DNA of 64,000 nt from CAZOOK01 sp964581385 (lineage in GTDB: Bacteria; Pseudomonadota; Gammaproteobacteria; Nevskiales; Nevskiaceae): contig CAZOOK010000004.1 of the NCBI GenBank assembly GCA_964581385.1, positions 141,979 to 205,978 of the forward strand, in the 5' to 3' direction. Under the pieces are notes generated by a model. The model saw only the letters and a list, made by a program, of their open reading frames with translations. It did not search any database and had not been told where the DNA came from. Positions 52,927-62,337 of the stretch are shown here, piece after piece; the first letter of the stretch is position 1; every line of letters begins with the position of its first letter. A program made the translations under genes and the position numbers.

Positions 52927-53805
52927 TCATTCGATCTTGGCAAGATGTCGCTCGCGCGCTTCGCGCGCACGCTCGAATATCGTCTGCAATTCATCCCAGC
53001 GCCCGCTTTCGATCATCGTCAGCAGATCCTGCAACTCGCCGATCTGACGGCGTAGTAACGCGGCAACCGGCTGCGCATTGGCGCGCACGATGTCGTGCCA
53101 CATGCGCGGACTGCTCGAGGCGATGCGCGTGAAATCGCGAAATCCGCCACCTGCGTTCGGGAAAATATCGGTGTCGGCGCTATCCAGCCGCGCCAGCATG
53201 TCGACAAAGCTGTACGCAATCAGATGCGGCAAGTGCGATGTTGCAGCGAAGATCGCATCGTGACGTGCGGCGTCCATGCGCACGACGCGCGCACCGGCAG
53301 CCTCCCATAGCTTCTCGACGCAAGCCAGCGCTGCGGCGTCCTGTCGCGCATGCGGCGTCAGAATCACGCGATGGCCATGGAATAAATCGGTCAGCGAGTG
53401 CGCGATACCGCTCTTCTCGGTGCCGGCGATCGGATGCGCGGCCACGAAGCGCGCCGGGATTTCACCGAAGACTTCCGCCGCCGCCGACAGCGCTGACTGC
53501 TTGGTGCTGCCAACGTCGGTGACAACCGTGTGCATCGACAACCCCGGCGCACAGGCACGCAAGGCCTCGGCGGTCGCCAGCACCGGTACTGCGATCAACA
53601 CCACATCCGCATCGCGCACCGCCTCCGCCGCGCTGGCGGCACCGGCATCGATGACACCGAGTTCACTAGCGAGCCGAATCTGATGATCGTCGGCGTCGTA
53701 ACCGGTGATCGATGACACCGCACCACCCGAGCGGAACGCGCGCGCCGCCGAGCCGCCGATCAGACCGAGGCCGATGACCGCCAGGCGCGGTGCCGTCACA
53801 TTCAC
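52927..53805 (-). CDS. tyrA: prephenate dehydrogenase
   Basis: The 292-residue monofunctional enzyme oxidises prephenate (or arogenate) on the tyrosine branch. The nucleotide-binding GLGLIGGSAARAFRSGG starts near residue 11, and later DVGSTKQSALSAAAEVFGE and HPIAGTEKSGIAHS carry the active-site histidine and threonine region. There is no fused chorismate mutase, unlike E. coli TyrA. Start is GTG (53805), overlapping the hisC stop by four bases (GTGA). Confidence 0.94.
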   Translation of the reverse strand: MNVTAPRLAVIGLGLIGGSAARAFRSGGAVSSITGYDADDHQIRLASELGVIDAGAASAAEAVRDADVVLIAVPVLATAEALRACAPGLSMHTVVTDVGSTKQSALSAAAEVFGEIPARFVAAHPIAGTEKSGIAHSLTDLFHGHRVILTPHARQDAAALACVEKLWEAAGARVVRMDAARHDAIFAATSHLPHLIAYSFVDMLARLDSADTDIFPNAGGGFRDFTRIASSSPRMWHDIVRANAQPVAALLRRQIGELQDLLTMIESGRWDELQTIFERAREARERHLAKIE

Positions 53806-54932
53806 GCTGCCAGCGCGTTTTTCAGCGCCTCGATGAAGCGATCGTTCTCCGCCTCGGTGCCGATGCTGACGCGCAGGAAATTCGGCATATGGTAGGAACC
53901 CATCGGCCGCACGATCACACCCTGCTCCAGCAGCTTCTGGTGGATCGGCGCCGTCGGCCGGCCGAAATCGATGGCGACAAAATTTGCCTGTGACGGCAGC
54001 ACGCTCAGTCCGAGCGCCTGCAGGGCTGCCGTCGTGCGCGTGCGTTCGCGCGCGTTGACTTCGACACAGCGCGCGACGTGCGCCTGATCATCGAGGGCGA
54101 TCTCCGCCGCCAGCAGCGCCAGCGAGCCATTGTTAAAAGGCTGGCGCACACGGTGCAGCAGATCCGTCACCTGCGCATGCGCGACACCGTAGCCAATACG
54201 CAGCGCCGCCAAGCCGTATACCTTCGAAAACGTGCGCGTGACGATCAGGTTCGGAAAGCGCGCCAGCCACTCACGGCTGCGCGGGCGCAATTCCGGCGCC
54301 TGGAATTCGTAATACGCCTCGTCGAGTACAACGATGGTCTGCGGCGGCGCACGCACGAGCAGTTTTTCCAGTTCGTCCGGCGTGTTCCAGGTGCCGGTCG
54401 GATTGTTGGGACTGGCGATGAAAATCACCGCGACGTCATCGCGCAAGCGCTGCACGAAGCCATCAATGTCATGACCGTAGGGCTGCTGCGCGTGACTCGC
54501 CGGCAGCGATGGCACCATCACCGCTTCCGCGCCCTGCGCAAGCGTCACCAGCGGGTACACCGCGAACGCGTGCTCGCCGTACATCGCCGCGCGGCCGGGA
54601 CCGAGAAACACGCGCGCGACCAGATCCAGCAGCGTGTTGGAACCGTTGGTCAGCGTGATCTGGTTCGTCGCCACACCGTGCAGCGTCGCCAGCTTCGCCT
54701 TCAGGCGGAAACCGCCGTCGTCCGGATAGAGCGCGAGATTGCCCTTTGCCGCATCCGCCAGCGCCGCCTTCACCTTTGGGCTGGCGCCCAGTGGATTTTC
54801 GTTCGACGCGAGCTTGATCGCGTTGGCCACCCCGAGCCGTCGTTGCAGCTCCTCGACCGGCATGCCGGGTTCATAGGCATGCAACTCGCGCACGCCGCTG
54901 TGGACATTCTTGAAGAAAGGCAATTCGTTCAC
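53802..54932 (-). CDS. hisC: histidinol-phosphate aminotransferase (HisC2-like)
   Basis: From the GTG at 54932 the class-II-like aminotransferase has 376 residues. VRELHAYEPGMPVEELQR and ASNENPLGASPKVKAAL open the family, and the PLP lysine is in TRTFSKVYGLAALRIGYG. In organisms with this gene order the enzyme often also handles aromatic amino acids. A longer frame to 55028 would run through a palindromic repeat, so the shorter start is preferred. It lies in the pheA-hisC-tyrA-aroA cluster and its stop overlaps tyrA. Confidence 0.9.
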   Translation of the reverse strand: MNELPFFKNVHSGVRELHAYEPGMPVEELQRRLGVANAIKLASNENPLGASPKVKAALADAAKGNLALYPDDGGFRLKAKLATLHGVATNQITLTNGSNTLLDLVARVFLGPGRAAMYGEHAFAVYPLVTLAQGAEAVMVPSLPASHAQQPYGHDIDGFVQRLRDDVAVIFIASPNNPTGTWNTPDELEKLLVRAPPQTIVVLDEAYYEFQAPELRPRSREWLARFPNLIVTRTFSKVYGLAALRIGYGVAHAQVTDLLHRVRQPFNNGSLALLAAEIALDDQAHVARCVEVNARERTRTTAALQALGLSVLPSQANFVAIDFGRPTAPIHQKLLEQGVIVRPMGSYHMPNFLRVSIGTEAENDRFIEALKNALAA

Positions 54933-54954
54933 AAAAACTCGTCTGTATTCTCGC

Positions 54955-55035
54955 GGGCTGAGTTGAAGCGTAGCGAAACCCAGCATTCTTTGTTCGATCC
55001 GCACACGCCAGGATTCGCTACGCTCCATCCCAGCC
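54955..55035. repeat. inverted pair of AGCGTAGCGAA repeats
   Basis: GGGCTGAGTTGAAGCGTAGC at 54955-54974 and its extension to 54984 face GGATTCGCTACGCTCC (55011-55035) as an imperfect palindrome. Both carry the AGCGTAGCGAA core of the family at 18741 and 63935. It fills the gap between hisC and the acetyltransferase gene and overlaps the latter's stop. Confidence 0.55.
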
Positions 55036-55487
55036 TATTGCACTGCGCCGGGTCCTCTCAGGTAAATGTCCGGAACATTGATTTCCATGAACCGTTCCGG
55101 CTTGCCCAGCGGCACGAAACCATTCTGTTGATATAAGCCATGTGCGTCGGCGGTCGCTAGCAACCAGCGGCGCAATCCCTGAAGTTCAGGATGTGCCAGC
55201 ACACAGGCAATTAGCCATTTGCCGAGACCGCGCCCCTGGCAACTTTTAATCACAAAAACGTCCGCAAGATAAGCGAACGTGGCGTGATCCGTGACGACCC
55301 GGCAGAAACCGACCTGCCGCTCCCCCTGAAACAGACCGAAACACAGGGAATTGTCCAATGCTTTTGACAGCGTCTCAATCGGTATCCCTTTTGCCCAGTA
55401 AGACTCACGGAGAAAACCGTGAATCAAGGCGAGATCCAGAAGTTGCCGGTCATTCGTTATGCTGAATTCGTCATTCTCGAACTTCAT
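55035..55487 (-). CDS. GNAT-family N-acetyltransferase
   Basis: The 150-residue product (ATG at 55487, MKFENDEFSITNDRQLLDLA) shows the acetyl-CoA binding motif VIKSCQGRGLGKWLIACVL and a C-terminal YQQNGFVPLGKPERFMEI typical of GNAT enzymes. Substrate is unknown. It lies seven bases after pheA and before hisC, an unusual guest in the aromatic cluster, probably cotranscribed. A longer upstream frame overlaps pheA and is not used. Confidence 0.85.
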   Translation of the reverse strand: MKFENDEFSITNDRQLLDLALIHGFLRESYWAKGIPIETLSKALDNSLCFGLFQGERQVGFCRVVTDHATFAYLADVFVIKSCQGRGLGKWLIACVLAHPELQGLRRWLLATADAHGLYQQNGFVPLGKPERFMEINVPDIYLRGPGAVQ

Positions 55488-55494
55488 GGTGGCG

Positions 55495-56589
55495 CTAAAC
55501 CACCGCCCGCGGATACGACCCCAATACCCTGAAAAACGCGGCCTTCTCCCGCACCTTGGCCAACGCTTCCGCAACCTCCTCTTCGTCCTTGTGTCCATCA
55601 AGGTCGATGAAGAAGTTGTAATCCCAGGCCGCGCGCCGGCTCGGCCGCGATTCCAGCTTGCTCAGGTTGATCGATGCTTCGGCGAACGGCTGCAACAGGT
55701 CGAACAGCGCGCCGGGACGGCCGCCGGAATGCGCAGAAACGACCAGCGAGGTGCGATCGGTGCCGGTTGGTTCCGGGTTGTGACGGCCGATGACGAGGAA
55801 GCGCGTGGTGTTGTTCGGATCGTCCTCGATGTTCGAGGCCAGCACCTTCAGTCCATACAGTTCACCGGCGGCGGCACTGGCGATGGCAGCGCCCTGCCCG
55901 GTCTCGGAAACCTGTTTGGCGGCGAGGCCATTGCTGGCCAGTGTCATGCGCGGCACGTTCGGCAGCTTGGAATCGATCCAGCGCCGGCACTGCGCGAGCG
56001 ACTGCGGATGCGACAGGATCGCGCGCACGTCCTCGATGCGGTCGTGCATCGATAGCAGCTGATGATGTACCGGCAGCCATACCTCGCCGCAAATCGATAG
56101 CGGCGTATTGGCGAGCAGATCCATCGTACTGGTGACTACGCCTTCGGTGGAATTCTCGATCGGCACCACGCCATAGGCGGCGGCACCGGATTCGACATCG
56201 CGGAAGATCTCGTCGATCGCCGCAGCCGCCCGCGCGGAGACCTGATGGCCGAAATGTTTGTACACCGCGGCCTGCGTATAAGTGCCTTCCGGGCCGAGAT
56301 AGGACACCGACAGCGGCGATTCCAATGCCAGGCAGGCCGACATGATCTCGCGCATCAGCCGCGCCATCATTTCATCGGATAAGGGACTGCCGAGCTCCTG
56401 GTTGTGCGCGATTGCCTTGCGCAACACTTCCGCTTCGCGCGCCGGGCGGTAATGATCGCCGCCGCTGCCGCTGCGCAGCTTGATGTCGCGCACTTCCTGC
56501 GCGATACGCGCGCGCTCGCAGATCAGCGTCTGGATCTGCGCGTCGATGTCGTCGATGCGCTTGCGTACGACCTTGAGTTCGTCGCTCAT
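55495..56589 (-). CDS. pheA: bifunctional chorismate mutase/prephenate dehydratase (P-protein)
   Basis: The 364-residue enzyme (ATG at 56589) makes phenylpyruvate from chorismate. The first ~90 residues are an AroQ-type mutase (LKVVRKRIDDIDAQIQTLIC). The dehydratase follows from about 95 (VSYLGPEGTYTQAAVYKHFG) with GVVPIENSTEGVVTSTMDLL. The last ~80 residues form the ACT regulatory domain (SLVVSAHSGGRPGALFDLL and ESRPSRRAAWDYNFFIDL) for phenylalanine feedback. serA ends 10 bases upstream. Confidence 0.96.
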   Translation of the reverse strand: MSDELKVVRKRIDDIDAQIQTLICERARIAQEVRDIKLRSGSGGDHYRPAREAEVLRKAIAHNQELGSPLSDEMMARLMREIMSACLALESPLSVSYLGPEGTYTQAAVYKHFGHQVSARAAAAIDEIFRDVESGAAAYGVVPIENSTEGVVTSTMDLLANTPLSICGEVWLPVHHQLLSMHDRIEDVRAILSHPQSLAQCRRWIDSKLPNVPRMTLASNGLAAKQVSETGQGAAIASAAAGELYGLKVLASNIEDDPNNTTRFLVIGRHNPEPTGTDRTSLVVSAHSGGRPGALFDLLQPFAEASINLSKLESRPSRRAAWDYNFFIDLDGHKDEEEVAEALAKVREKAAFFRVLGSYPRAVV

Positions 56590-56599
56590 CGCAGCAGGC

Positions 56600-57775
56600 T
56601 CAGCGCCACGGCGCAATCGCGCGCGTGGACAACACACCCTTGATCGCCGCCAGTTCCGTCACCAGACCGGCCGGGATCGGCGAATCGACATCGACCAGCG
56701 TGTACGCCAGATCGCCGCGTGACTTGTTGAGCAGATCGGCGATGTTGAGGTTGTGCTTGGCCAGCGACGTGGTGATCTGGCCGACCATGTTCGGCACATT
56801 GGCGTTGGCGATGCACAGCCGGTACGCACCGTTCAGCGGCAATTGCGCTTCCGGGAAGTTGACCGAATTGCGCACGTTGCCGGATTCGAGAAAATCGCGC
56901 AGCTGTTCGGCGACCATGACCGCGCAGTTGTCCTCGGCCTCGTTGGTCGATGCGCCCAGATGCGGTGTCGCGATCACTTTTGGATTGCCCTTCAGCTTCG
57001 CGCTCGGGAAATCATTGGCATAGGCATGCAGCGTTCCGTCGGCCAGCGCTTTCAACACCGCGTCTTCATCGACGATCTCGGCGCGCGCAAAGTTCAGGAT
57101 TACGCCCGGCTTTTTCATCAGCTTCAGGCGCTCGGTATTGACCAGCCCGCGCGTCGCATCGAGCAGGGGCACATGCACACTGACGAACTGCGATTTCGTG
57201 AACAGCTCATCGACGCTGACCGCCTGCCGCACCCCGGAATTGAGCTGCCAGGCATTCTGCACGGTCATCGCCGGATCGAAACCCCAAACCTGCATGCCGA
57301 GATCCAGCGCCGCGTTGGCGACACGAACGCCGATCGCGCCAAGACCGATCACACCGAGCGAACGCCCCGGCAATTCCATGCCGACGAAATTCTTCTTGCC
57401 GTCTTCGACCAGCTTGTGCAGCGTCGCGTCGTCGCCGGACAGTCCTCTGGCGAAGTCGATCGCCGGAATCAGGTTGCGCGCCGCCAGCAGCATGCCGGCC
57501 ATCACCAGTTCCTTGACCGCATTCGCATTCGCGCCGGGTGCGTTGAATACCGGCACGCCGCGTGCGCTCAGCGCCTTGACCGGTATGTTGTTGGTGCCGG
57601 CGCCGGCACGGCCGATCGCCTTCACCGACGCCGGAATCTCGAGCTTGTGCATGTCCGCCGAACGCACCAGGATCGCGTCCGGGTTCTGGATGCCGGAAGC
57701 GACCTCGAAGTGTTCGCGCGGCAACCGTTCCAAGCCGACGAGGGAGATGTTGTTGAGAGTCTGGATTTTGAACAT
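56600..57775 (-). CDS. serA: D-3-phosphoglycerate dehydrogenase
   Basis: The 391-residue enzyme starts serine synthesis. NAD-binding LGVIGLGAIGVRVANAALDL lies near 145, with catalytic Arg in ARAEIVDEDAVLKAL and His in TPHLGASTNEAEDN. A C-terminal ACT-like segment (LNIADLLNKSRGDLAYTLVD) is present. The length fits the short SerA form with a single regulatory domain. It sits between serC and pheA, so serine and phenylalanine synthesis genes are adjacent. The gap to serC contains two small hairpins (57848-57887) of unclear role. Confidence 0.94.
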   Translation of the reverse strand: MFKIQTLNNISLVGLERLPREHFEVASGIQNPDAILVRSADMHKLEIPASVKAIGRAGAGTNNIPVKALSARGVPVFNAPGANANAVKELVMAGMLLAARNLIPAIDFARGLSGDDATLHKLVEDGKKNFVGMELPGRSLGVIGLGAIGVRVANAALDLGMQVWGFDPAMTVQNAWQLNSGVRQAVSVDELFTKSQFVSVHVPLLDATRGLVNTERLKLMKKPGVILNFARAEIVDEDAVLKALADGTLHAYANDFPSAKLKGNPKVIATPHLGASTNEAEDNCAVMVAEQLRDFLESGNVRNSVNFPEAQLPLNGAYRLCIANANVPNMVGQITTSLAKHNLNIADLLNKSRGDLAYTLVDVDSPIPAGLVTELAAIKGVLSTRAIAPWR

Positions 57776-57903
57776 TGCAATTGCACCCGTGTTCCGTTGT
57801 TGCCGTCCCTGGCGCGACTTCAGCTCACTTTAAATAGTCCTGCCCGCCCATCAGTAGCTGGGCGTCAAAACCGCCGCAAGCGGTGTTCGCGAAGCACGGT
57901 TTC

Positions 57904-58980
57904 TCATCCGCGCGTACGCACGAACTCCTTCATATAATTGACGAGCGCCTGCACGCCGGCTTCGGGCATCGCGTTGTAAATGCTGGCACGCATACCGCCG
58001 ACCGACCGGTGCCCCTTGAGCCCCGGCAGGCCAGCCTTGGCTGCGCCCTTGAGGAAATCACCGTCAAGCTCCGCATTCGCGAGCGTGAAAATCACGTTCA
58101 TCCACGAACGCGAACTCTTTTCGATCGGGTTGCGATAGAACGGCTGGCTGTCGATATAGTCGTACAGCAGCTTTGCCTTGTGCTCGTTGCGCTTACCGAT
58201 TTCGGCGAGACCGCCTTCGCTCTTGATCCACTTAAAGACCAAGCCAGTGACGTACCACGAGAAGCATGGCGGCGTATTGAGCATGGATTCGTTTTCCGCC
58301 ACGGCTTTGTAGTCGAACGCCGACGGCAGCAACGGATGCGGATGGCCGATCAGATCCTCGCGCACGATCACCATCGTCACGCCGGCGGGACCGGCATTTT
58401 TCTGCGCGCCGGCGTAGATCAGTCCGAACTTGGAAACATCCAGCGGACGCGACAGGAAGGTCGACGAGAAATCCGCGACGAGAGGCACTTTGCCGACGTC
58501 CGGGATGAAGTGGAATTCCACGCCTTCGATGGTTTCGTTCGGTGTGTAATGCAGGTAAGCCGCGTCCGGATCGAGCTTCCACGAGGCGACGGCCGGAATC
58601 GATGTGAATTTTTCCGGCTTCGCGGCGATGTGCGCCTTGCCGTACTTCGCGCATTCCTTGGCTGCCTTCTGGCCCCAGGCACCGGTCACCACATAGTCGG
58701 CTGCGACCTTGTTATGCAACAGGTTCATCGGCACGAACGCGAACTGGCCCGTGGCTCCACCTTGCATGAACAGAACCTTGTAACCGGCTGGTACAGCAAG
58801 GATTTCGCGCAGCGTCGCTTCGGCTTCGGTCGCGATCGACATGAAATCCTTGTCGCGATGGCTCATTTCCATGACCGACATGCCGCTGCCACGCCAGTCG
58901 AGCAGTTCTTCCTGCACCTGACGAAGAACCGGCTCCGGCAGAATCGCTGGGCCTGCGCTGAAATTGAATACTCTGCTCAT
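57904..58980 (-). CDS. serC: phosphoserine aminotransferase
   Basis: The 358-residue PLP enzyme converts 3-phosphohydroxypyruvate to phosphoserine and also acts in pyridoxal phosphate synthesis. RVFNFSAGPAILPEPVL at the start, MQGGATGQFAFVPMNLL, and the PLP lysine in IYAGAQKNAGPAGVTMVIV are diagnostic. AAAGGAATTCCG precedes the ATG. It lies between gyrA and serA on one strand. Confidence 0.97.
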   Translation of the reverse strand: MSRVFNFSAGPAILPEPVLRQVQEELLDWRGSGMSVMEMSHRDKDFMSIATEAEATLREILAVPAGYKVLFMQGGATGQFAFVPMNLLHNKVAADYVVTGAWGQKAAKECAKYGKAHIAAKPEKFTSIPAVASWKLDPDAAYLHYTPNETIEGVEFHFIPDVGKVPLVADFSSTFLSRPLDVSKFGLIYAGAQKNAGPAGVTMVIVREDLIGHPHPLLPSAFDYKAVAENESMLNTPPCFSWYVTGLVFKWIKSEGGLAEIGKRNEHKAKLLYDYIDSQPFYRNPIEKSSRSWMNVIFTLANAELDGDFLKGAAKAGLPGLKGHRSVGGMRASIYNAMPEAGVQALVNYMKEFVRTRG

Positions 58981-59159
58981 CGGAATTCCTTTGAAAGAAC
59001 AGGCCGCCGCTGGGTGAAAATAGGATCGCTCCGCGGGGGCGAAGTTATACGGCGGAAGCAGCGGCCTTGCAACAGAATCGGGAGTTTCCCGCTCCTGCGT
59101 TTAAGGAGCACGGCCACTCAGTACGGCCGACGCTCTCCCAGGACCACAGAAAGCTGGAA

Positions 59160-61862
59160 TCAGCCGTTCTCGCTCGGCGGCAGCTCGCTCGGCTCCGGAG
59201 GACCGTTGTCGATCGCGACGATTTCGACGCCCGCCTCGTCACTGACCTGCAGATCGACACGATCCAGGCCGACTAGGCGATCGCCCTCCGCCGGCCGCGC
59301 GACGCGCACGCCCTGCGTATTGCGGCCGAGGCGCTTGATTTCGGCGCCGCGAACACGTATCAGGTGACCGGCATCCGAAATCAGCATCACATCATGTGCA
59401 TCGCTGATTTCAAGCGCGCCGATCAGGCGGCCGGTCTTATCGGACAGCGCCTGCGCGATGACGCCCTGGCCGCCGCGACCGCGCCGCGGGAACTGGTCGA
59501 GCGGCGTACGCTTGCCATAACCGAATTCAGACACGGTCATGATGTCTTCGCCTTTAGCGACGTGCAGTGCAATGACACGCGCGGCGGCATCACCAGACAA
59601 TTCCTCCACGGGTTCCCCATCCGCCATCTCGGCTTCGGGGACGTCCGACTCAGCTTCTTCTGCAACTTCACCCACGCGCACGAGACGCATCCCGCGTACG
59701 CCTGTAGCGCCGCGACCCATCACGCGCACGTCGGTTTCGTCGAAACGGATCACGCGACCGGCATCTGAGAACAGCAGCACGTCGTTACTGCCCGAAGTCA
59801 GCGCGACGCCGACCAGTTCGTCATCGACGCGCAGATCGACCGCGATGATGCCGGCAGTGCGCGGCCGCGAGAAATCCGCCAGCGGCGTTTTCTTCACGGT
59901 GCCGCGACGCGTGGCCATAAACACGTACTGACCGGTGTCGAAGCCCTTGACCGGCAATGCAACCGACACGCGCTCGCCATCCTCGAGCGGGAGCAGGTTC
60001 ACGAACGGCTTGCCGCGCGAACCGGAACCGCCCGCTGGCAGCTCGAACACGCGCAGCCAGTACAGCTTGCCGCGGCTGGAGAAACACAGCAGCCAGTCGT
60101 GCGAATGCGCCGCCCATAGACCGCACACGTAGTCGCTGTCCTTGGTCGTCGCTGCCGTCTTGCCGCGGCCACCGCGGCGCTGCGCCTGGTATTCCGACAA
60201 CGGCGTCGCCTTCACGTAGCCCTGATGCGACAGCGTAACGATCATTTCCTGCGGCGGAATCAAATCTTCGCGCGCGATATTCAGCGCAGCGTCAGTGATT
60301 TCAGTGCGACGCTCGTCGCCATACTGATCCTTGATCTCAAGCAGCTCCCCACGAATCACAGACAGCAGCCGCGCTTCGGAACCGAGGATGTCCAGATAAT
60401 CGAGGATGGCTTCCAGCAATTCGCGGAATTCGTCGTGAATCTTGTCCTGTTCCAGCCCGGTCAAACGGTGCAAACGCAGATCGAGAATCGCCTGTGCCTG
60501 CGCTTCCGAGAGTCTGTAGCCGCCGTCGACGAGGCCGAACTCCGCCGCCAGTTCCTCCGGCCGCGACGCGTTGGCGCCGGCACGTTCCAGCATCGCCGTC
60601 ACCTGCCCCGGCTGCCAGACCTGGCGGGTCAATCCGGCCTTGGCGTCGGCGGGACTCGCGGCGGCACGGATCAGCGCGATGACTTCCTCAATGTTCGCAA
60701 GCGCAACGGAGAGACCTTCCAATACGTGCGCGCGTTCACGCGCCTTGCGCAACAGGTAACGCGTACGCCGCGCGACGACTTCACGCCGGTGGCGCAGGAA
60801 AATTTCGAGCAGTCGCTTCAGCGACAGCGTGCGCGGCTGGCCATTGTCGAGCGCGACCATGTTGATGCCGACGGTGGTCTGCAGCTGCGTCTGCTGATAC
60901 AGGTTGTTGAGCACGACATCGGCGTTCTCGCCGCGCCGCAGCTCCAACACCATGCGCAGGCCGTCCTTGTCCGACTCGTCGCGGATTTCGGTAATGCCCT
61001 CGACCTTCTTTTCCTTGACCAGCTCCGCGATGCGCTCCATCAGGCGCGCCTTGTTGACCTGGTAGGGCAGCTCGGTGACGACGATCGCCTGGCGGTCGCC
61101 GCCCTTTTCGAAATCCTCGAAATGCGCGCGCGCGCGCAGCACGATGCGGCCTCGGCCAGTGGTATAAGCATCGACCACGCCGTGCACATCGAGAATCAGT
61201 CCGGCGGTTGGAAAATCCGGCGCTGGAATCAGCTTCATCAACGCCGCCAGATCGAGGTTCGGGTTATCGATCAGCGCAACGCAGCCGTCGATGACCTCGG
61301 ACAGGTTGTGCGGCGGCATATTGGTCGCCATGCCCACCGCGATCCCGGTCGAACCGTTGACCAGCAGGTTTGGCACGCGCGCCGGCAGCACCGAGGGCTC
61401 GCTTTCCGAGCCGTCGTAGTTGGGCACAAAATCGACCGTATCCTTGTCGATGTCGGCGAGCAGTTCGTGCGCGAAGCGGGTCATGCGGATTTCGGTATAA
61501 CGCATCGCCGCCGGCGCATCGCCGTCGATCGAGCCGAAGTTGCCCTGCCCGTCCACCAGCAGATAGCGCAGCGAGAACGGCTGCGCCATGCGCACGATGG
61601 TGTCGTAGATCGCGCTGTCGCCGTGCGGATGGTATTTACCCATCACGTCGCCGACGATGCGGGCCGACTTGCGGAACGGCTTGTTGTAGTGATTGCCCTG
61701 ATCGTTCATCGCGTACAGCGAGCGGCGATGCACGGGCTTGAGGCCGTCGCGCGCATCGGGCAAGGCGCGGCCGACGATCACGCTCATCGCGTAATCGAGG
61801 TACGACCGCCGCATTTCGTCCTCGAGATTTACCGTCAGGATTTCTTTTGCGAATTCGCTCAT
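59160..61862 (-). CDS. gyrA: DNA gyrase subunit A
   Basis: The 900-residue subunit (ATG at 61862, MSEFAKEILTVNLEDEMRR) breaks and rejoins DNA. The quinolone-resistance region HPHGDSAIYDTIVRMAQP keeps Ser and Asp at the positions equivalent to E. coli 83 and 87, the susceptible type. The catalytic tyrosine is in IRMTRFAHELLADIDKD-adjacent sequence with AMRYTEIRM. The GyrA box is QRRGGRGK. The C-terminal beta-pinwheel has an acidic insertion (ESDVPEAEMADGEPVEEL) that is unusual in length. The gene heads the cluster read toward serC. Confidence 0.98.
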   Translation of the reverse strand: MSEFAKEILTVNLEDEMRRSYLDYAMSVIVGRALPDARDGLKPVHRRSLYAMNDQGNHYNKPFRKSARIVGDVMGKYHPHGDSAIYDTIVRMAQPFSLRYLLVDGQGNFGSIDGDAPAAMRYTEIRMTRFAHELLADIDKDTVDFVPNYDGSESEPSVLPARVPNLLVNGSTGIAVGMATNMPPHNLSEVIDGCVALIDNPNLDLAALMKLIPAPDFPTAGLILDVHGVVDAYTTGRGRIVLRARAHFEDFEKGGDRQAIVVTELPYQVNKARLMERIAELVKEKKVEGITEIRDESDKDGLRMVLELRRGENADVVLNNLYQQTQLQTTVGINMVALDNGQPRTLSLKRLLEIFLRHRREVVARRTRYLLRKARERAHVLEGLSVALANIEEVIALIRAAASPADAKAGLTRQVWQPGQVTAMLERAGANASRPEELAAEFGLVDGGYRLSEAQAQAILDLRLHRLTGLEQDKIHDEFRELLEAILDYLDILGSEARLLSVIRGELLEIKDQYGDERRTEITDAALNIAREDLIPPQEMIVTLSHQGYVKATPLSEYQAQRRGGRGKTAATTKDSDYVCGLWAAHSHDWLLCFSSRGKLYWLRVFELPAGGSGSRGKPFVNLLPLEDGERVSVALPVKGFDTGQYVFMATRRGTVKKTPLADFSRPRTAGIIAVDLRVDDELVGVALTSGSNDVLLFSDAGRVIRFDETDVRVMGRGATGVRGMRLVRVGEVAEEAESDVPEAEMADGEPVEELSGDAAARVIALHVAKGEDIMTVSEFGYGKRTPLDQFPRRGRGGQGVIAQALSDKTGRLIGALEISDAHDVMLISDAGHLIRVRGAEIKRLGRNTQGVRVARPAEGDRLVGLDRVDLQVSDEAGVEIVAIDNGPPEPSELPPSENG

Positions 61863-61936
61863 TCGATGACACGCGTGCAGCCACACCGCGGTAGAACGCG
61901 GCAGGCGATTGAATTAGAGAATTTCTACTGGTTTTA

Positions 61937-62188
61937 TTTTAACCTAAAAGCAGCGGTTGGGGATCGATTCTCGGCGAGGCCGCAGCGAGGGATTGTCTGG
62001 GCTGGAGCGAAACCTATGGTTGTTCCATGGGTTGAATGAAGCCCAGGCAAGACCCGCGAGGGCCGCCGGGAATCGATCAGCAAAAGCGGCCTTCCGCCCT
62101 TTGGTGAAGCGCGCTGATCAAACAACCAGCTCATTTCATTTCTCAAAAGAGCCGCTTTTGCGACCAACCGCTGTTTTTAGGTTTAACA
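61937..62188. mobile_element. 252-bp palindromic element upstream of gyrA
   Basis: Imperfect terminal inverted repeats (TTTTAACCTAAAAGCAGCGG at 61937-61956 plus TTGG, and its reverse complement at 62164-62188) enclose nested stems. These are GATCGATTC..CGGCG (61962-61979) with 62063-62078; TGTCTGGGCT (61995-62004) with 62040-62049; AACCTATGG..CCATGGGTT (62011-62033); and GCAAAAGCGGC (62080-62090) with 62151-62161. No open frame is supported. The remaining sequence to 62337 shows no gene. Confidence 0.7.
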
Positions 62189-62337
62189 CAGGCACTTGCC
62201 GGTGCCGCGCATCTGATGCTGAATAGGGCCGCGGTCAGGCAACCCGGCACACCACCCCGTTATTGCGCCGCGACGCCCTGCCGGCTGCGTCCGGGAAGTC
62301 GGACGAAGCCTACGCGGGTTCGGGAAGAACCAGGCGG

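Noticed and set aside
51588..52994. Longer N-terminus for aroA starting at 52994
   Set aside because: The extra 32 residues overlap the start of the spacer and tyrA end and lack similarity to EPSP synthase; the MSEVTYK start fits the family.
59091..59109. GCTCC...GGAGC hairpin downstream of gyrA
   Set aside because: A 5-bp stem with nine-base loop and no T-tract is too weak to call a terminator.
60225..62039. 604-codon open frame antisense to gyrA
   Set aside because: Overlaps gyrA almost completely and has no motif, ribosome-binding site or homologous domain.
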